Below are positions 22,112-33,321 of a stretch of 64,000 bases of DNA, piece after piece; position 1 is the stretch's first letter; each line of letters opens with the position of its first letter. The DNA lies in the NCBI GenBank assembly GCA_963931865.1, contig OZ007508.1, positions 10,662,781-10,726,780 on the forward strand, read 5' to 3'. This stretch comes from Axinella damicornis. Its lineage: Eukaryota > Porifera > Demospongiae > Axinellida > Axinellidae. The position numbers and the translations under genes were made by a program. The notes under the pieces were generated by a model, which saw only the letters and a program-made list of their open reading frames with translations, ran no database searches and was not told where the DNA came from.

Positions 22112-22358
22112 AAAAATGTATGGAGATGTAGGGATTGCAGAACAGCAAAAGGTAAGAAAACCAGCAGGGATGATGGCATAAAACAACTCGGTGTACAACA
22201 CCCTACAAATTTATTATGTGGAAAGATGGGGAACAACTCGGTGTACAACACCCTACAAATTTATTATGTGGAAAGATGGGGTTGTATATTGAACTGTTTT
22301 ATGCCATCATCCCTGCTTGTTTTTGCTGTTCTGCTATCCCTACATCTCCGTACATCTT
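22112..22358. repeat. Inverted-repeat element with 50-bp tandem duplication in the loop
   Basis: The arms AGATGTAGGGATTGCAGAAC ... GGGATGATGGCATAAAACA are mirrored at 22290-22358. The loop contains an exact two-copy tandem repeat of 50 bp (22182-22231 and 22232-22281). It belongs to the same family as 26300-26561, which shares TGTAGGGAT.CCAGAACCGCAAAA-type arms. Confidence 0.8.
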
Positions 22359-24153
22359 AATTATACTTAACACACAAGGCATGCATTGGTACCTTGACCA
22401 GGTTAAGCAATCAATATTAGTTTAGTATTTTGGGCGGAAAGGGCGGCCATGTGGCAGTGAGGGAAATGGGCTAATGGTAGATCCCCGAACTCGGGGTTGT
22501 ATCCTACCCACACTGGGGCATCTCAAACACCAACTAAGCCAAGCGTAAAGCTATGGCTAACCAGCAGGCGCCCATTCCCACAAAGTGCCGGGTGGGGGGG
22601 GGGGGGGGGGGGGGGGGGGGAAGGGAGAAGGAATCTTTTAGGGGTTTCCAACCTTCAGTAGCTACCTTACAGTGTTGCAATGACTGAATAGTCACTACTC
22701 AACTCTTATCTACTCACACATGCAGACCACAAAGGAAGCCACATGTATGAGAAACTGACCACAGCAGAAGCTGGCAACATATTTGCCAGCTTCCTGTAGC
22801 AACTAATGGCATGCCAGTGTGTTAACTCAGGTTTAACCACTAGTGCCCAAACCTGTCTATTGTATAATACTGTTTGAGATAGTGAGCATCATTGCAGGAT
22901 CCAATAACTACTCCATCTCCCCCAACAAAATCACCATCACATCTTCAAGGTGTGGAATCAACATCACGTCAGGAACTAGGAGCAACTGTCGTTACTCAAG
23001 AAGCAGGAAGAAAAACTGTGACTAACATTGTCATACAGTTGTAGCTAAAGCTTGAGTTTTCTTCTGGGCAACTGCCTATATGTAGTGCTCATTGGGTCTT
23101 TGAAGTCATTAAGTAGTTTTGACATACGAACTACTCAGACTCGATCAGCACTACACTGTAGTAGCATATTCTAAATCCGTAAATGATGCTACTTGCCTGG
23201 AGGAGCATGTATCGGTTCAATTCAGTTCATTTTGATTTGATAGCCCAGCATCTCCAATACAGAGGTTTTCATGCAGATCCTTGTGGGGGGGGGGGGGGGG
23301 GGGGGGATATGACAGCATCACTTGAGTTACCATCAATGGCATTGCTAGTTTCTCTGGAAGGACAAAGGGCTAATTCCTTTGTTCAATAGTAAACCAAGGG
23401 CTTTAGTGGAATTCGCAGAGCGCCACATGGTAGGAAGTATGTAAACCATACGGAATAGTTGTATATTGATCGTAAAACATAACTGACAGACATATATATA
23501 TACATAAAACATGCACGCATGACCTGAGACTACGACTGCCTGCACACCTACAATTATGTGCTTCACACTAAAGTGCCTCATGCTAAGGGGTTCGGCAATA
23601 ATAAGTGGACCAGTAGTTGCCCAGCTGAAAATAATGTGCTACATGACAGCCATAGTGTAGTATAACTGTAACTTTATACAACCAGTAAGGCACACTACAT
23701 ACATATCTTCACTGGTTCATTCTTGCTGTGTCGAGGCTAATGTCAACATGAGCCGAGGTAGTGATACAAACATCTCGAAACAGAGGGTGAAGTTTTGATG
23801 GGATAGCTAAATGCTCTCTACAGAAGTATTAATTAATTAATACTCTTCAGCAGAAACTGACTGCTTGCTAGAAATTCAATTATCAGAATGTTGAGGATCG
23901 ATGGGAATGTTATTAATCCTTCCTCATTTGAGTATACATGTATGAGGTCAGCAAATTGCTCTGAAAGTGGTCCAGTGTGTGTATATGAGGTCCCCTCCTC
24001 AGTAGATATGTCCAACTGGTGTGAGCTAGTAGACGCAACTTTGTATCTTCCCTGTGCAGAGGTGAAACAGAAGATGACCGGACACATGGATGATACTCAT
24101 AGGAGGGTGGTGGATGGGGAGCTGAGGGAGGTGGAGAGTCGAGTGGGATCCAG
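22359..24153. other. No firm gene; candidate terminal exon
   Basis: Positions 22594-22620 and 23285-23306 are G tracts. A possible terminal exon lies at 22726-22798 (separate entry). Positions 22900-23036 also read openly after a TTGCAG acceptor (PITTPSPPTKSPSHLQGVES), without a recognised domain. Confidence 0.4.
22726..22798 (+). CDS. Candidate terminal exon
   Basis: After a CACATGCAG acceptor, one frame gives 23 codons containing GSHMYEKLTTAEAGNIFASF and a TAG stop at 22796-22798. It may belong to the gene suggested by the exons at 14777 and 18640, but phases cannot be tied together and no family is recognised. Confidence 0.25.
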
Positions 24154-24241
24154 GCAGCAAAAGAATGCCAACAATACTGGCAAAAGCAGATAATTGACTG
24201 GGAGAAAAGGCACCATGAGTCATCACAGGAGCAAGAGGAAG
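24154..24241 (+). CDS. Candidate coiled-coil exon
   Basis: An ATCCAG acceptor opens a frame of 29 codons with CQQYWQKQIIDWEKRHHESS and a Gln/Glu-rich end, closing at AG|GTACGT. The charged, Trp-containing composition looks genuinely coding and possibly helical. No partner exon was identified; the minisatellite element begins 44 bp later. Confidence 0.3.
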
Positions 24242-24284
24242 GTACGTACATACCAGTCATATGGATAGATTGTACTAGTAACTA

Positions 24285-24880
24285 TTACAAGTAGCTGAGC
24301 TCGCTTCGCTCGCTCAGCTACTTCCCCCTTGTTCGCCTACCGTGCATCTGGCGCGGACAGCTCTCTGAAGAGCTGCTTCTCCCCGATTGCGTCCGCTTCA
24401 GCTGCTGCTCGCCGCTTGCGTCCGCTTCAGCTGCTGCTCACCGCTTGCGTCCGCTTCAGCTGCTGCTCGCCGCTTGCGTCCGCTTCAGCTGCTGCTCCCG
24501 GGCCCGATTGCGGCATCCGCTTCCACTGCTGCTCCCCGTTTGCCTCCGCCTCGCGTCCAGCTGCTGCTCCCCGATTGCGCCCGCTTCAGCTGCTGCTCCC
24601 GATCGCGTCCGCTTCGACTGCTGCTCCCCGATTGCGTCCGCTTCAACTGCTGCTCGCCCGATTGCGTCCGCTTCGACTGCTGCTCCCCGATTGCATACTG
24701 GATTCCAGCCCATGCCCGGGTCCAATGTTCTCGAACATTCTTCGCGGAGTTCGAGGTTCAGTAAATAAATTAAAGTACGAAGGTCGCGCGTCACTATAGT
24801 CTAGTCCCGCCCCACGAACTTCCCACTTCCGTCACTCACAGACACACACACACACACACACAGACACTTAAAATCTTAAT
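24285..24880 (+). repeat. Composite 29-bp minisatellite element, copy B
   Basis: Same layout as 888-1463: palindromic GTAGCTGAGCTCGCTTCGCT start, array at about 24374-24706, GTCGCGCGTCACTATAGTCT block and a CA tail ending TTAAAATCTTAATG. The three overlapping frames start 58 bp apart (24329, 24387, 24445), that is two 29-bp units, which confirms the unit length and explains why every frame is open. Confidence 0.85.
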
Positions 24881-26299
24881 GTATTGATGCAGCACATCAG
24901 TGCAATAACACCTTTTGCATGGGTTCAAATGCCGACTGAGTCACTATATAGCTATGTTCGGACTGCTACTTTCTGTCAAAAATATGGTGGCAACTCTGTT
25001 GGCACTACTAGATTATATCAGCCCCCTGTCCTGCTCTTTCTGCTGGCACAGAACCTATGTCCCAATTCGGACACTGCCGGAAATGGCATCACAAACTGAA
25101 AGTTGTATAGTGCCAATTGGTGTCTATAAGCAATTAATATGCGGCACGTGCAATGGTACATACTGGTCCTCGCGCATTTAACGATAGACACAGCAGACAA
25201 GTTGAATGAGAAGTTTCAGGAAATAACTGCACGCAATTCTGAAATTGCTTGTGGATCTTCATTGACACATGAGATAGTACCTCTTGCCGAAGGTCTGCCT
25301 GCAGTTCCAAATTAAGAAATGGTCTTGAACGAAGTTTGCTCTATCAAAATTTTCCCTTGAAAGCCATGCAGCTAATAAACGCACTACTCAAACTGCTTGT
25401 GCATGGAACCTGTGAGCTGTATAATACAGTACTTGTCTTTAAAATGGCAAGCTTTTGTGGAATCAGTACCAGATTTATGCAGCAAATTAAATTAATTCCT
25501 GAAGACCTACGTTATAGTTCAAAAACCGTCTGCTTTTAAGCCACTACAAGCCCGAAGGATTCACATCTCTGGAGCGACTCTTTGACAACACGTGATCAAA
25601 TCTGACACAAAATAAATTCACTTCCTGGAATTTAATGCTAACACAAACAAGATTGTTATATTTAGTAGCTTGCATAGTATTAGAATAAAGATGGTAAGTA
25701 GCAAGACTTTATAAGACAGACGGCAGTGATACACAAGTTGACCTTGCATGTACATGTGTAAGATTTGTTTTATGCACTCTAGACTTATTAATAAAGCAAA
25801 ATATGTTCTCGACACATTAAATGTGATAGCCTGTCTATTTCACCAAAAAACGCTACATAAGGAAATTGCCATTACCATCCTCAGTCCAATCACATCCCTA
25901 AATTCCACACAATTTATGATTGTGATATAATGACAGCTTTTTGAGAGGTGGAGTATGACAAGGGACATCACTAAGTTGTTTTTAATCCAATTTTGTACCT
26001 GTACATACATCATATTAAGTGCCAATTACCTCCTGGCTGAAGCCACTAGTGAAGCTCACTGTGCACTATGCAGCGAAGAAACTGCCTAACTATAGCTTAG
26101 AAACCTGAGTACATGAAGCTAGTACGTAGATCTAGCTAGGGTATGTTACTGTAGATGTATCTTCTGAGGTAACTTTGCCATGCTTGTCTTGGTTATGGCT
26201 GGTTAGTTACTCTGAGCGGGTCACTAACCTACAGAGAGTTTCTACCTAACAGGTTCATTAGTGGTTTGCGTATGAAAGCTTGTGGTATAATTATAAAGT
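24881..26299. other. No gene recognised
   Basis: AT-rich sequence with short ORFs lacking domains. Confidence 0.4.
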
Positions 26300-26561
26300 A
26301 ATAAAAAACATTTAAAATGTAACAGGATGTAGGGATACCAGAACCGCAAAAAGTAAGGAAACAAGGTAGGGATGATCACACAAAACAGTGAAGTATACAA
26401 CCCCCTACAGAGATCTTTTTCCATAATACGTGTATAATGAAAAAAGATATGTAGGGGGATTGTATACTTCACTGTTTTGTGTGATCATCCCCACCTTGTT
26501 TCCTTACTTTTTGCGGTTCTGGTATCCCTACATCCTGTTACATTTTAAATGTTTTTTATTA
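26300..26561. repeat. Hairpin element, AATAAAAAACATTTAAAATG arms
   Basis: Two arms of about 115 bp are nearly perfect inverses around a loop at about 26415-26450. The arms include TGTAGGGATACCAGAACCGC, related to the element at 22112-22358. Confidence 0.88.
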
Positions 26562-27711
26562 CTTGTTTATGTCATTTTTTTTAGTAGCAGGCGCATGCAT
26601 ACTGGACTCTGGCATTTACACTGCCAGCAATGGCTGAAGAATCAGACCCAAGCATCTCAAAAGCCAACCCTTTTCTGGATGGATACTAAGCCAGTGTTCC
26701 CGGTCCCTGAGCTGAAGACCATAGCTAAGTATAGTGTAGCTAAAATAGCTATTCCAGATAGTAGTAGCGACACATTGTTGAGTCTATAGATAGGCATTCA
26801 CCCCTCTCACAGAACACAGTCTAGTAACCTATATAGCACAGAGAATTTACCTCAGTCTAGTTATGGTAACACAACAGCGCAAGGCACTTCTAATTCAGCG
26901 ATCTTGAATAATAATTACGTATCGTTGCTAAGTGATCGTTTAAGTGCGCATGCGTACAAACATGAAAATGGCGTGACAAATGAAGCCATAGTTATTAGTT
27001 ATTGAGTGGGCAGCTGTAGCCGCCTGGTGAAGACTTGGAGGTAGCGAAAAAAGCGATGGGCTGCTGCACTGCTCGGTGTAAAATGCTGCTGTTTCGTGCG
27101 AAAACCATCCTGAGGGATTGAGGCGACGTTGAGCTAGCCCGTCTGAAAGAAGAAAGAAGAAGAAAGAAGAAGAAAGAAAAACAATTTGCCCGTTTTGTAC
27201 TTTCGCGACGGTTTTTCGCGACGCGAGGAGTCTTGTTGGTCATGAAAACACTCGAAGATGAACGGTATGTGGTTATAAAGGCTTATAAGTGTACCGTTTC
27301 TGAGATTTGGAGAGATTCTTTTGTATTAGCATATATTGCGTGTACGTCGTATCCCTACATACAGAGTCTACCGACTCTGTGATAGGGGTCTCTTGCCACT
27401 ATGTGCTAGTATACTGTAGCTATTGGACCCCTAGGGGTCCTTTAGTAACAGCACCCTACTGTCTCTACCGGTCATTTGTCACATCGTATCCGTAGAGGGA
27501 ATAATCTTGACAGCTAGTGTCACTAGTCTGGTTGACAATGTCTTGGACGCATATACATGCTTTCCTCATTACTTTGTATTCAGTGACTTTTCGCCATCAT
27601 GGTGTGCGATTAAAACTGTTGTGCCTCATTCCAAAGCCACTTAATTCCATCCTTGGTTTTGAATGTAGTCTATATGCGACACCGCTCCAGGCCAGATGTT
27701 TGTTCTCCCGC
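26562..27711. other. No firm gene
   Basis: A GAA/AAG-rich purine tract lies near 27145-27182. The plus strand has a short ORF at 27055 starting MGCCTARC and ending after 21 codons; see rejected items. Confidence 0.4.
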
Positions 27712-28905
27712 AGAATACAGGAGGTTTCTGCAACAGGCAATGCAAAAAGGACGCATTTCGGTGCGCATTATTAAATGTGTGTTGAGCGTGCTGCAGGTGT
27801 TGGGAAAACACATTTAAAATTCCTCCTTCTGGGCTTGAAAGCACCATCTGTCCGTAGCAGCACTCCCATCACTGAGAATCCAATCCGGTGTGTTTCAGGG
27901 ACCAGAATACAATTGTTTGACGGAGGGTGGAAGGTGGTAAATGAAGAAGACCTGGAAGTAATGCTGGCCAGCTACATTCCGGTCCTCTGTGGTGATCTTC
28001 CAGGTGAGGTAGCCACAGCTGAACTGTTCGACTCCCTCTTCTGTAAGCAGCAGTCCAGTGATGCCACCCAAGAAGACCAGGCCACATCCATGTCCCAGGA
28101 AGAAGCTTCACCCACATCCGAGGATCAAGATGTACCCACCTCCCAGGATCACACCACACACATCTCCCAGGATTGCAGCATAAGCTCAACTGCAGTTGCT
28201 CACGAGCTGACTACTACTAGCTTACTCGATGATGTCGTGAAACAAATGGAACAACTAGCTAATCAAGGCTCCTATCAAATTGATGATGAATCCACGGAAC
28301 TTTCTGGCTCGAATTGGATCCATTTGATTGACAGCGGTGGACAACCAGAATTCCACAACCTCCTCCCATCTTCATCCACCACACCTCATTGTCCAGCGTC
28401 TGTGTGACAGTCTCAACGACTTTCCCACAGTGGAATACTACAACGAGGAAGGCAAGCTAACTGGCATGCCCTATCAATACTCCCTCACAAACCTGGACAT
28501 TCAGTTCGCACAATGCATTCATACCCAACAGAAGGCATGCACAATAAGATCATTACAGTTGGCACACACAAAGATATGGAGTATTGTTGCTCTGAAACTC
28601 GAGCTGAGAAGAATGAGATGCTCGTCAACCTGCTCTACCCACTGTTTCCGGACGATCTTGTGCTCTTTGGAGATGCGATGGAGCCAATCTTTCCTCTGAA
28701 CACCTTAAAGGAAGTTGTCATACCATTGAGGCAAGCGATTGAGAGCTCAGCACCTGATCCTGTAGATATTCCACTGAGGTGGTACCTGCTTGAGCTAATT
28801 CTTCGAAGACTGTCTTCTCGGCTTGGCGGAAAGGTCCTGAGTCGAGTGGAATGTTGTGAAGTAGCATACAAGCTTGGTTTCTCTGATGATGCTGCTCTGG
28901 TATGA
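27712..28905 (+). pseudogene. ROC-COR GTPase, N-terminal half, frameshifted
   Basis: One frame gives AEYRRFLQQAMQKGR leading into a beta-strand (VRIIKCVL). A shift near 27775 then gives the P-loop GVGKTHLKFLLLGLKAP. The same frame continues through STPI, an acidic Ser/Gln/Thr-rich linker (about 28040-28200) and WIHLIDSGGQPEF, the switch II DxGGQ motif of ROC GTPases. Further shifts near 28380 and 28525 are needed to reach the G4-like THKD motif (ITVGTHKDM) and the first part of a COR-like domain ending at about 28905. ROC-COR proteins are GTP-binding signalling proteins (the LRRK2/DAPK1 superfamily). Three or more frameshifts make this copy non-functional. Confidence 0.75.
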
Positions 28906-28915
28906 TAATTGTCAA

Positions 28916-29280
28916 GCTCTTTGGGATGCAGCATCTCTAGCAGAGAGGGCATAAGGTAGTCTTCTTCTGAGAGGAGAGCTAGTGTCAGCAGATGTTCAAG
29001 AAGCTTTAGGAGATCAGTTGCCATGAAAAGCCCATCCATGAAGTGCCTAGGAAATTTGCTAAGAAACTCAATCCTAAAAATACCCTGATCTCGAAACTTT
29101 AGCCAGAATCCAGAGCTTCACGTGGTTTACTAAGCTTCTTACAGCATTTAGCTTCTCTGAGCTCATAGTTGAATTGTACAAGCTCTGAGAGCATGTCAAC
29201 TGGGACCTGAGAGCCAATAAAGATCACATTTGGCAGCATACAGTACTGCAGGCAGAGATTAAGCTCAGTGAAATATCTCT
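28916..29280 (-). pseudogene. COR domain second half, on the opposite strand
   Basis: On the minus strand, 29275 to 28916 reads RYFTELN ... MLPNVIFIGSQVPVDMLSEL ... one stop ... GIFRIEFLSKFPRHFMDGLF ... LLKLLEHLL ... EEDYLMPSLLEML. This is the part expected directly after the + strand half ending at 28905. The gene therefore seems to have been broken by an inversion with its breakpoint just after 28905. An in-frame stop near 29110 confirms decay. Confidence 0.65.
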
Positions 29281-29332
29281 TCTCCCAAACAGCTCCAGCT
29301 GCTCTTCTCGTCTGCTTCCCACAAGGATGGCC

Positions 29333-29569
29333 TCACAGTGAGGTGTTCTGCTGCCTAGTAGCCTTTCTAATGAACCGCTGCCAGTGTGGGTAGGGACATC
29401 TGTTTCGATGCGCTTGATATCGATCGGAAGCAGCCAGCCCCAGTCCAATGGCCACCTCCATCCATTTGTCAGGAATCATGGCTGCAATCTCATTCATGAG
29501 GTCACCAAGTTCTGGGGCAGAATGAAGCTTTCTCAGTAGATGTGGTGGATCTGATTCTGTAAGGACCAT
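29333..29569 (-). pseudogene. Death-domain fragment, minus strand
   Basis: The frame contains LGDLMNEIAAMIPDKWMEVA followed by a basic helix (HWQRFIRKATRQQ), the pattern of a Death-fold helix bundle. On this strand it comes before the COR half, the opposite of the usual ROC-COR-Death order, so a simple single inversion does not explain it. It may derive from a second copy. Confidence 0.5.
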
Positions 29570-30006
29570 ACATAATATTGAAAGTTTGAAGGACAGCCAT
29601 GCAGTTACGTAAACATGCCCGATTCATGAAGTATACGCATACCAGATTTTGAAGCAGCAGCTGCTGGTCTAAACCATGCTGTTTGTCTGTCATTCAGTTT
29701 CTGAAGTCTTCATCTTCTGTACACATCAACCACCTGCCATCTTCGGACAGAGTTGCAGGATGGAGTGAAGAGCTGAGCACTTTTTTACATCCGTGAATTG
29801 TTCACCACCATCGGTAGGGTGAAGGCAAAGAAGCCTGGTTCATGCAGGAAGTGTGTTGTAATGAAGCATTTCAGAAGCTGCATCGATTCCATTGAGTATT
29901 TGCTACTGTTTGATGGGACATACTGTGCGGCAGACTTCTCTTGGGGCATTGATATGGATTTCAAAATATGCAAATGAATCAATCAGAACAATGGAACAAG
30001 GGTAAC

Positions 30007-30228
30007 TGGGTACCTTCAACTTCATGCAATTCCTTGCCAGAAGAATTGGTGAACCAGATGGATGACAGATCCTCCAAGTCCTACCCCTGCTACATGGAAG
30101 TGTTTGACTTGTGGAAGAATAAAATCACCAAGCCGTACACATGGGCAACCATCCTAAGTACACTACGAACTGGGCTTGTTGATTCATCCAGACTTGCAAA
30201 AACTCTTGAAATTCTACTCACAAGTTAA
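30007..30228 (+). pseudogene. Death-domain fragment, plus strand
   Basis: The frame includes a Leu-rich helix, FDLWKNKITKPYTWATILST and a helix ending LAKTLEILL, typical of the last helices of a Death domain. A stop follows at 30226-30228. It could be the original C-terminus of the broken ROC-COR gene, with the intervening 28906-29980 rearranged. Confidence 0.55.
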
Positions 30229-31280
30229 CTTTACTCGTCCATTTGTGCAAGGATGTTCTGTGAACCATTTGTATTGTTGTACTGTTTGCCAATTATACTC
30301 TTTCCTGTCCGGCACATTCGAAATGTGACTGCAATGACATGGGTACAAACACATGTAATAACACTAAGTGTGCATGCATGTAACTATATTAATGTTCACT
30401 TTACTCGTATAATACCGTCATATGTACTATACTGGTTAATTGAACCAGTAAATATACGTACGTACGTACGTACAAGAATTCCCAATTTGAAACTTGTTAC
30501 CATCCATGATATAAGTAATGCCCATCTCACAATTCCATCAAGACTGAAAGAACATCCATCTGCTAGCTATTTGCTGGTACAGAAGTGGATAATACCTAGC
30601 AGATAGACTCCTTAATATTCCATCAAGTTTGAAACTGGTTTAGAAACGATGCCCTTTCGAATCTGTTTTCTGTCTCCAGCCCCCTACCAATTCCACAAAG
30701 ACTGAAAATCCATCTCCCACTGGTTGCTATTAATAGCTTGCAAATGGATATGCTTGAACATTCAAGCTTAAGTTAATGGAATTGTGAAGGGGATGGTGGA
30801 GAGTACTTCTATATTTCTGAATTTACCTCATAGCCGATTTACCAGTTCAAAATATGAGTGTGAGCTCACTGCTGGGGTCACTAGCTACTGAAGGGTTATT
30901 TTAACTGAGTAGTTTATGCAGTGAAGTGCTTCCATGCATGGAGAGATTGGTTGCTAGCTTTCTTCTTGTGTATCGTCATCGGTAACAGTTGATTCAGGAC
31001 CATTTGTAATAAGATGTCTGCAGGATGAGGGCACTTGTGTGGCCTCCCCAGCCATCTTTGACACTTCGGAGTTAATTACGTTGGAAGTCTCTGCAACAGA
31101 TATGAAATACCGTACAATAAACAATAACTGAATATAACAACCACTAGTTAAACTCCAGCTGCATTCATAATTTTGTGTCACACACTTTCAGCATTACAGT
31201 ACGAGTATGGACTTCACAGCATATGCAGGAATGTAGCCAGCATACAGGCAGCCCAAGCACTTGCTCAGAAGGTCACTAGT
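30229..31280. other. No gene; short ACGT tract
   Basis: Positions 30452-30472 are a (TACG)n tract. Otherwise no supported feature. Confidence 0.4.
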
Positions 31281-31584
31281 GCATGCACTGCAAAAATGGT
31301 GTAGTTGTTTTGATTGCTTGGTGTTTACTACGGTTGCACCATGTTTGAACATGCAGGAACCAAGTTGTCTGCATTTCGGTAGCATCCTACATAAACTGAG
31401 CATTCCAGTAGTACCCTAGTTTATGGTTTATGTAGGGTACTACTGGAATGCTCAGTTTATGCAGGATGCTATCGTCCTCCACATTCTAATAGTATTGCCT
31501 CGATCATGCATGTCCAAACACGGTGCAGCTATGGTAACCACCAAGCAGTCAAAGTAACTACTTCATTTTTGCAGTGTATGCATG
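31281..31584. repeat. Inverted-repeat element, GCATGCACTGCAAAAATG ends
   Basis: Arms of about 145 bp face each other around CCCTAGTTTATGGTTTATGT (near 31425). The inner 30 bp are perfect; the outer parts are diverged with indels. Non-coding. Confidence 0.78.
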
Positions 31585-33228
31585 TGGGTGTGTCCACATA
31601 CACTAGCATGCAGTATGGTCAGTGTACTTTGTGTTTACGTATAATTATGTATCAGAGCAGCTGGCCGGCATATCAAGCGCTGGATCATTGTCATACTGCC
31701 TGCAAGAAATGGCTTGGAAGCCAAAACAAGTAGCAGAGCAGTGGAAAGTGCAAAGTTGCAATGAGAGCCCTTCCTGACGACTGAAAAAATGGCAAATTAT
31801 TTTTTCATATGCATGCTTTGGATTGCTTTCACACCTCTTCTTGCAACCTATGTCATGTTGCAAAATGCCTCCAGCATCATACTAGCTAGCTGTCTCAAAC
31901 TCCTGACTACACCCCTATAATTATAGTAATGTATACACAGGGCTGATACAGTGCATTTTAGCTTAAGTTGCCAATTATTGTCAGGCACCAATTATCGCAC
32001 ACCATAATATTTTACTGACCTTTATGGTCTGCATGTGGCAAGTTATGTTGATGAACAACCAGTGAGTTTTACTAAAGCATTAGCGGCAGTGGAATAAAAG
32101 TGTTCCCGCATGGATGACAACATATTGCACGAGCATGCATTTGACACATGGGGTCAGTACTTGTGTGAGTGCACCCAAAGCATATAGCTACTCACACGCT
32201 GAATAGCTGTCCCAAAATGAGTATTTCAGTTCCGCAGAAGCCCCTATTGAGTCATTAAGGGCACTGGATGGCTTGATAGAGTCCATGCATTGCAGAGTTA
32301 TCTGGTGTCTCAATCTTCTTAACGCCTTAATTCCAGTCCCACAATTTTAGTTTTCGGTTGCAAAAATTCAGCACCTGGTCCAGTGATGGATGTATTTCAT
32401 TGTGCACATTGACTAAACATACTTTAGGTTGAGTAAGTTTTGTTCTACTGGGTCAATTTCCATGTGTGAGAAATAAGATGTTCAAATAACTCATCTGACA
32501 TGCCTACGACAACTATCCCACAACCTTAGGTATTGATGGGACATTTTCGTGTACTAAAGCTTAATAATTCTTGTGCCCCATCTTGCCTAAATATATTGCA
32601 TGGCAGCATATGCACGAAATGAGCCCTCTATCACTGACAATATCAGCCTACAGAGCAACATTTGATTCAACATGTACTACAAGCAATGTTAGTAGACCCA
32701 TTGCACTTAGCTAGCTACATCACCTTTTCCATGGCATTTCCGTATACTAAACTTGTGCTCACTGGTAGGCGTTCTTAGCCAATAATCAATTGCATCAGCT
32801 GCAATGGGTCTATTGCGAGATCGCCATAGAAGCTACTATCTCATGTTTCTGCTTGCCTTTTGTGTTCTCACAGTGCATGCTGCATGCAGCTTTGATGAGC
32901 TGCCAAGAACACACCATTTAGACTCTATGTGTGCACGTGCCTTCAATTGGCATTATGTTTGGCATATGAAGTGCACACCGATCAACAAGTGAATGACAGC
33001 CGATAGTGAACTGAATCCAGACACGTGTACACCACTTTCATATCCAGGTCATTGCATTCACGTGTCCAGGTGCTGGGGTTCTTGCCACTGCAGTGGAGTC
33101 ACATTAGTCTCCGCTGAGCATCTTCATTCTCTATAATTGTGGCTTGCATTCCTTCAGGAGAGCATAACTAAGCATAATTTATACGCTCCTGTTTCCGATT
33201 AGTGGTCAACAGTTCCTGTTCCGGGACT
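31585..33228. other. Intergenic, no gene seen
   Basis: Lies upstream of the integrin gene. No exon or strong repeat recognised; short ORFs only. Confidence 0.4.
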
Positions 33229-33321
33229 TAGCCTTGTTCCTGGCATGGGAACGAGGCTAGATTTGAGTCGTGCATATAAGACGTCCACAACGACTAGACT
33301 GCGCATATATTTAACTTAAAC
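33229..33321 (+). promoter_or_regulatory. Likely integrin core promoter next to an AGCCTCGT-type hairpin
   Basis: A TATA-like CATATAAG lies at 33273-33280, about 45 bp before the start codon, leaving room for a short 5' leader. Directly upstream (33229-33260) is a small hairpin of the AGCCTCGT family (TTAGCCTTGTTCC ... GGGAACGAGGCTA). Its effect on expression is unknown. Confidence 0.4.

Noticed and set aside
22470..22530. tRNA-like look of GATCCCCGAACTCGGGGTTG
   Set aside because: No acceptor-stem pairing or anticodon arm could be built, and no B box matches.
27055..27120. Short ORF MGCCTARCKMLLFRAK, similar at the first residues to NKAIN proteins
   Set aside because: Only about eight residues agree, the ORF ends after 21 codons, and no further exon matches.
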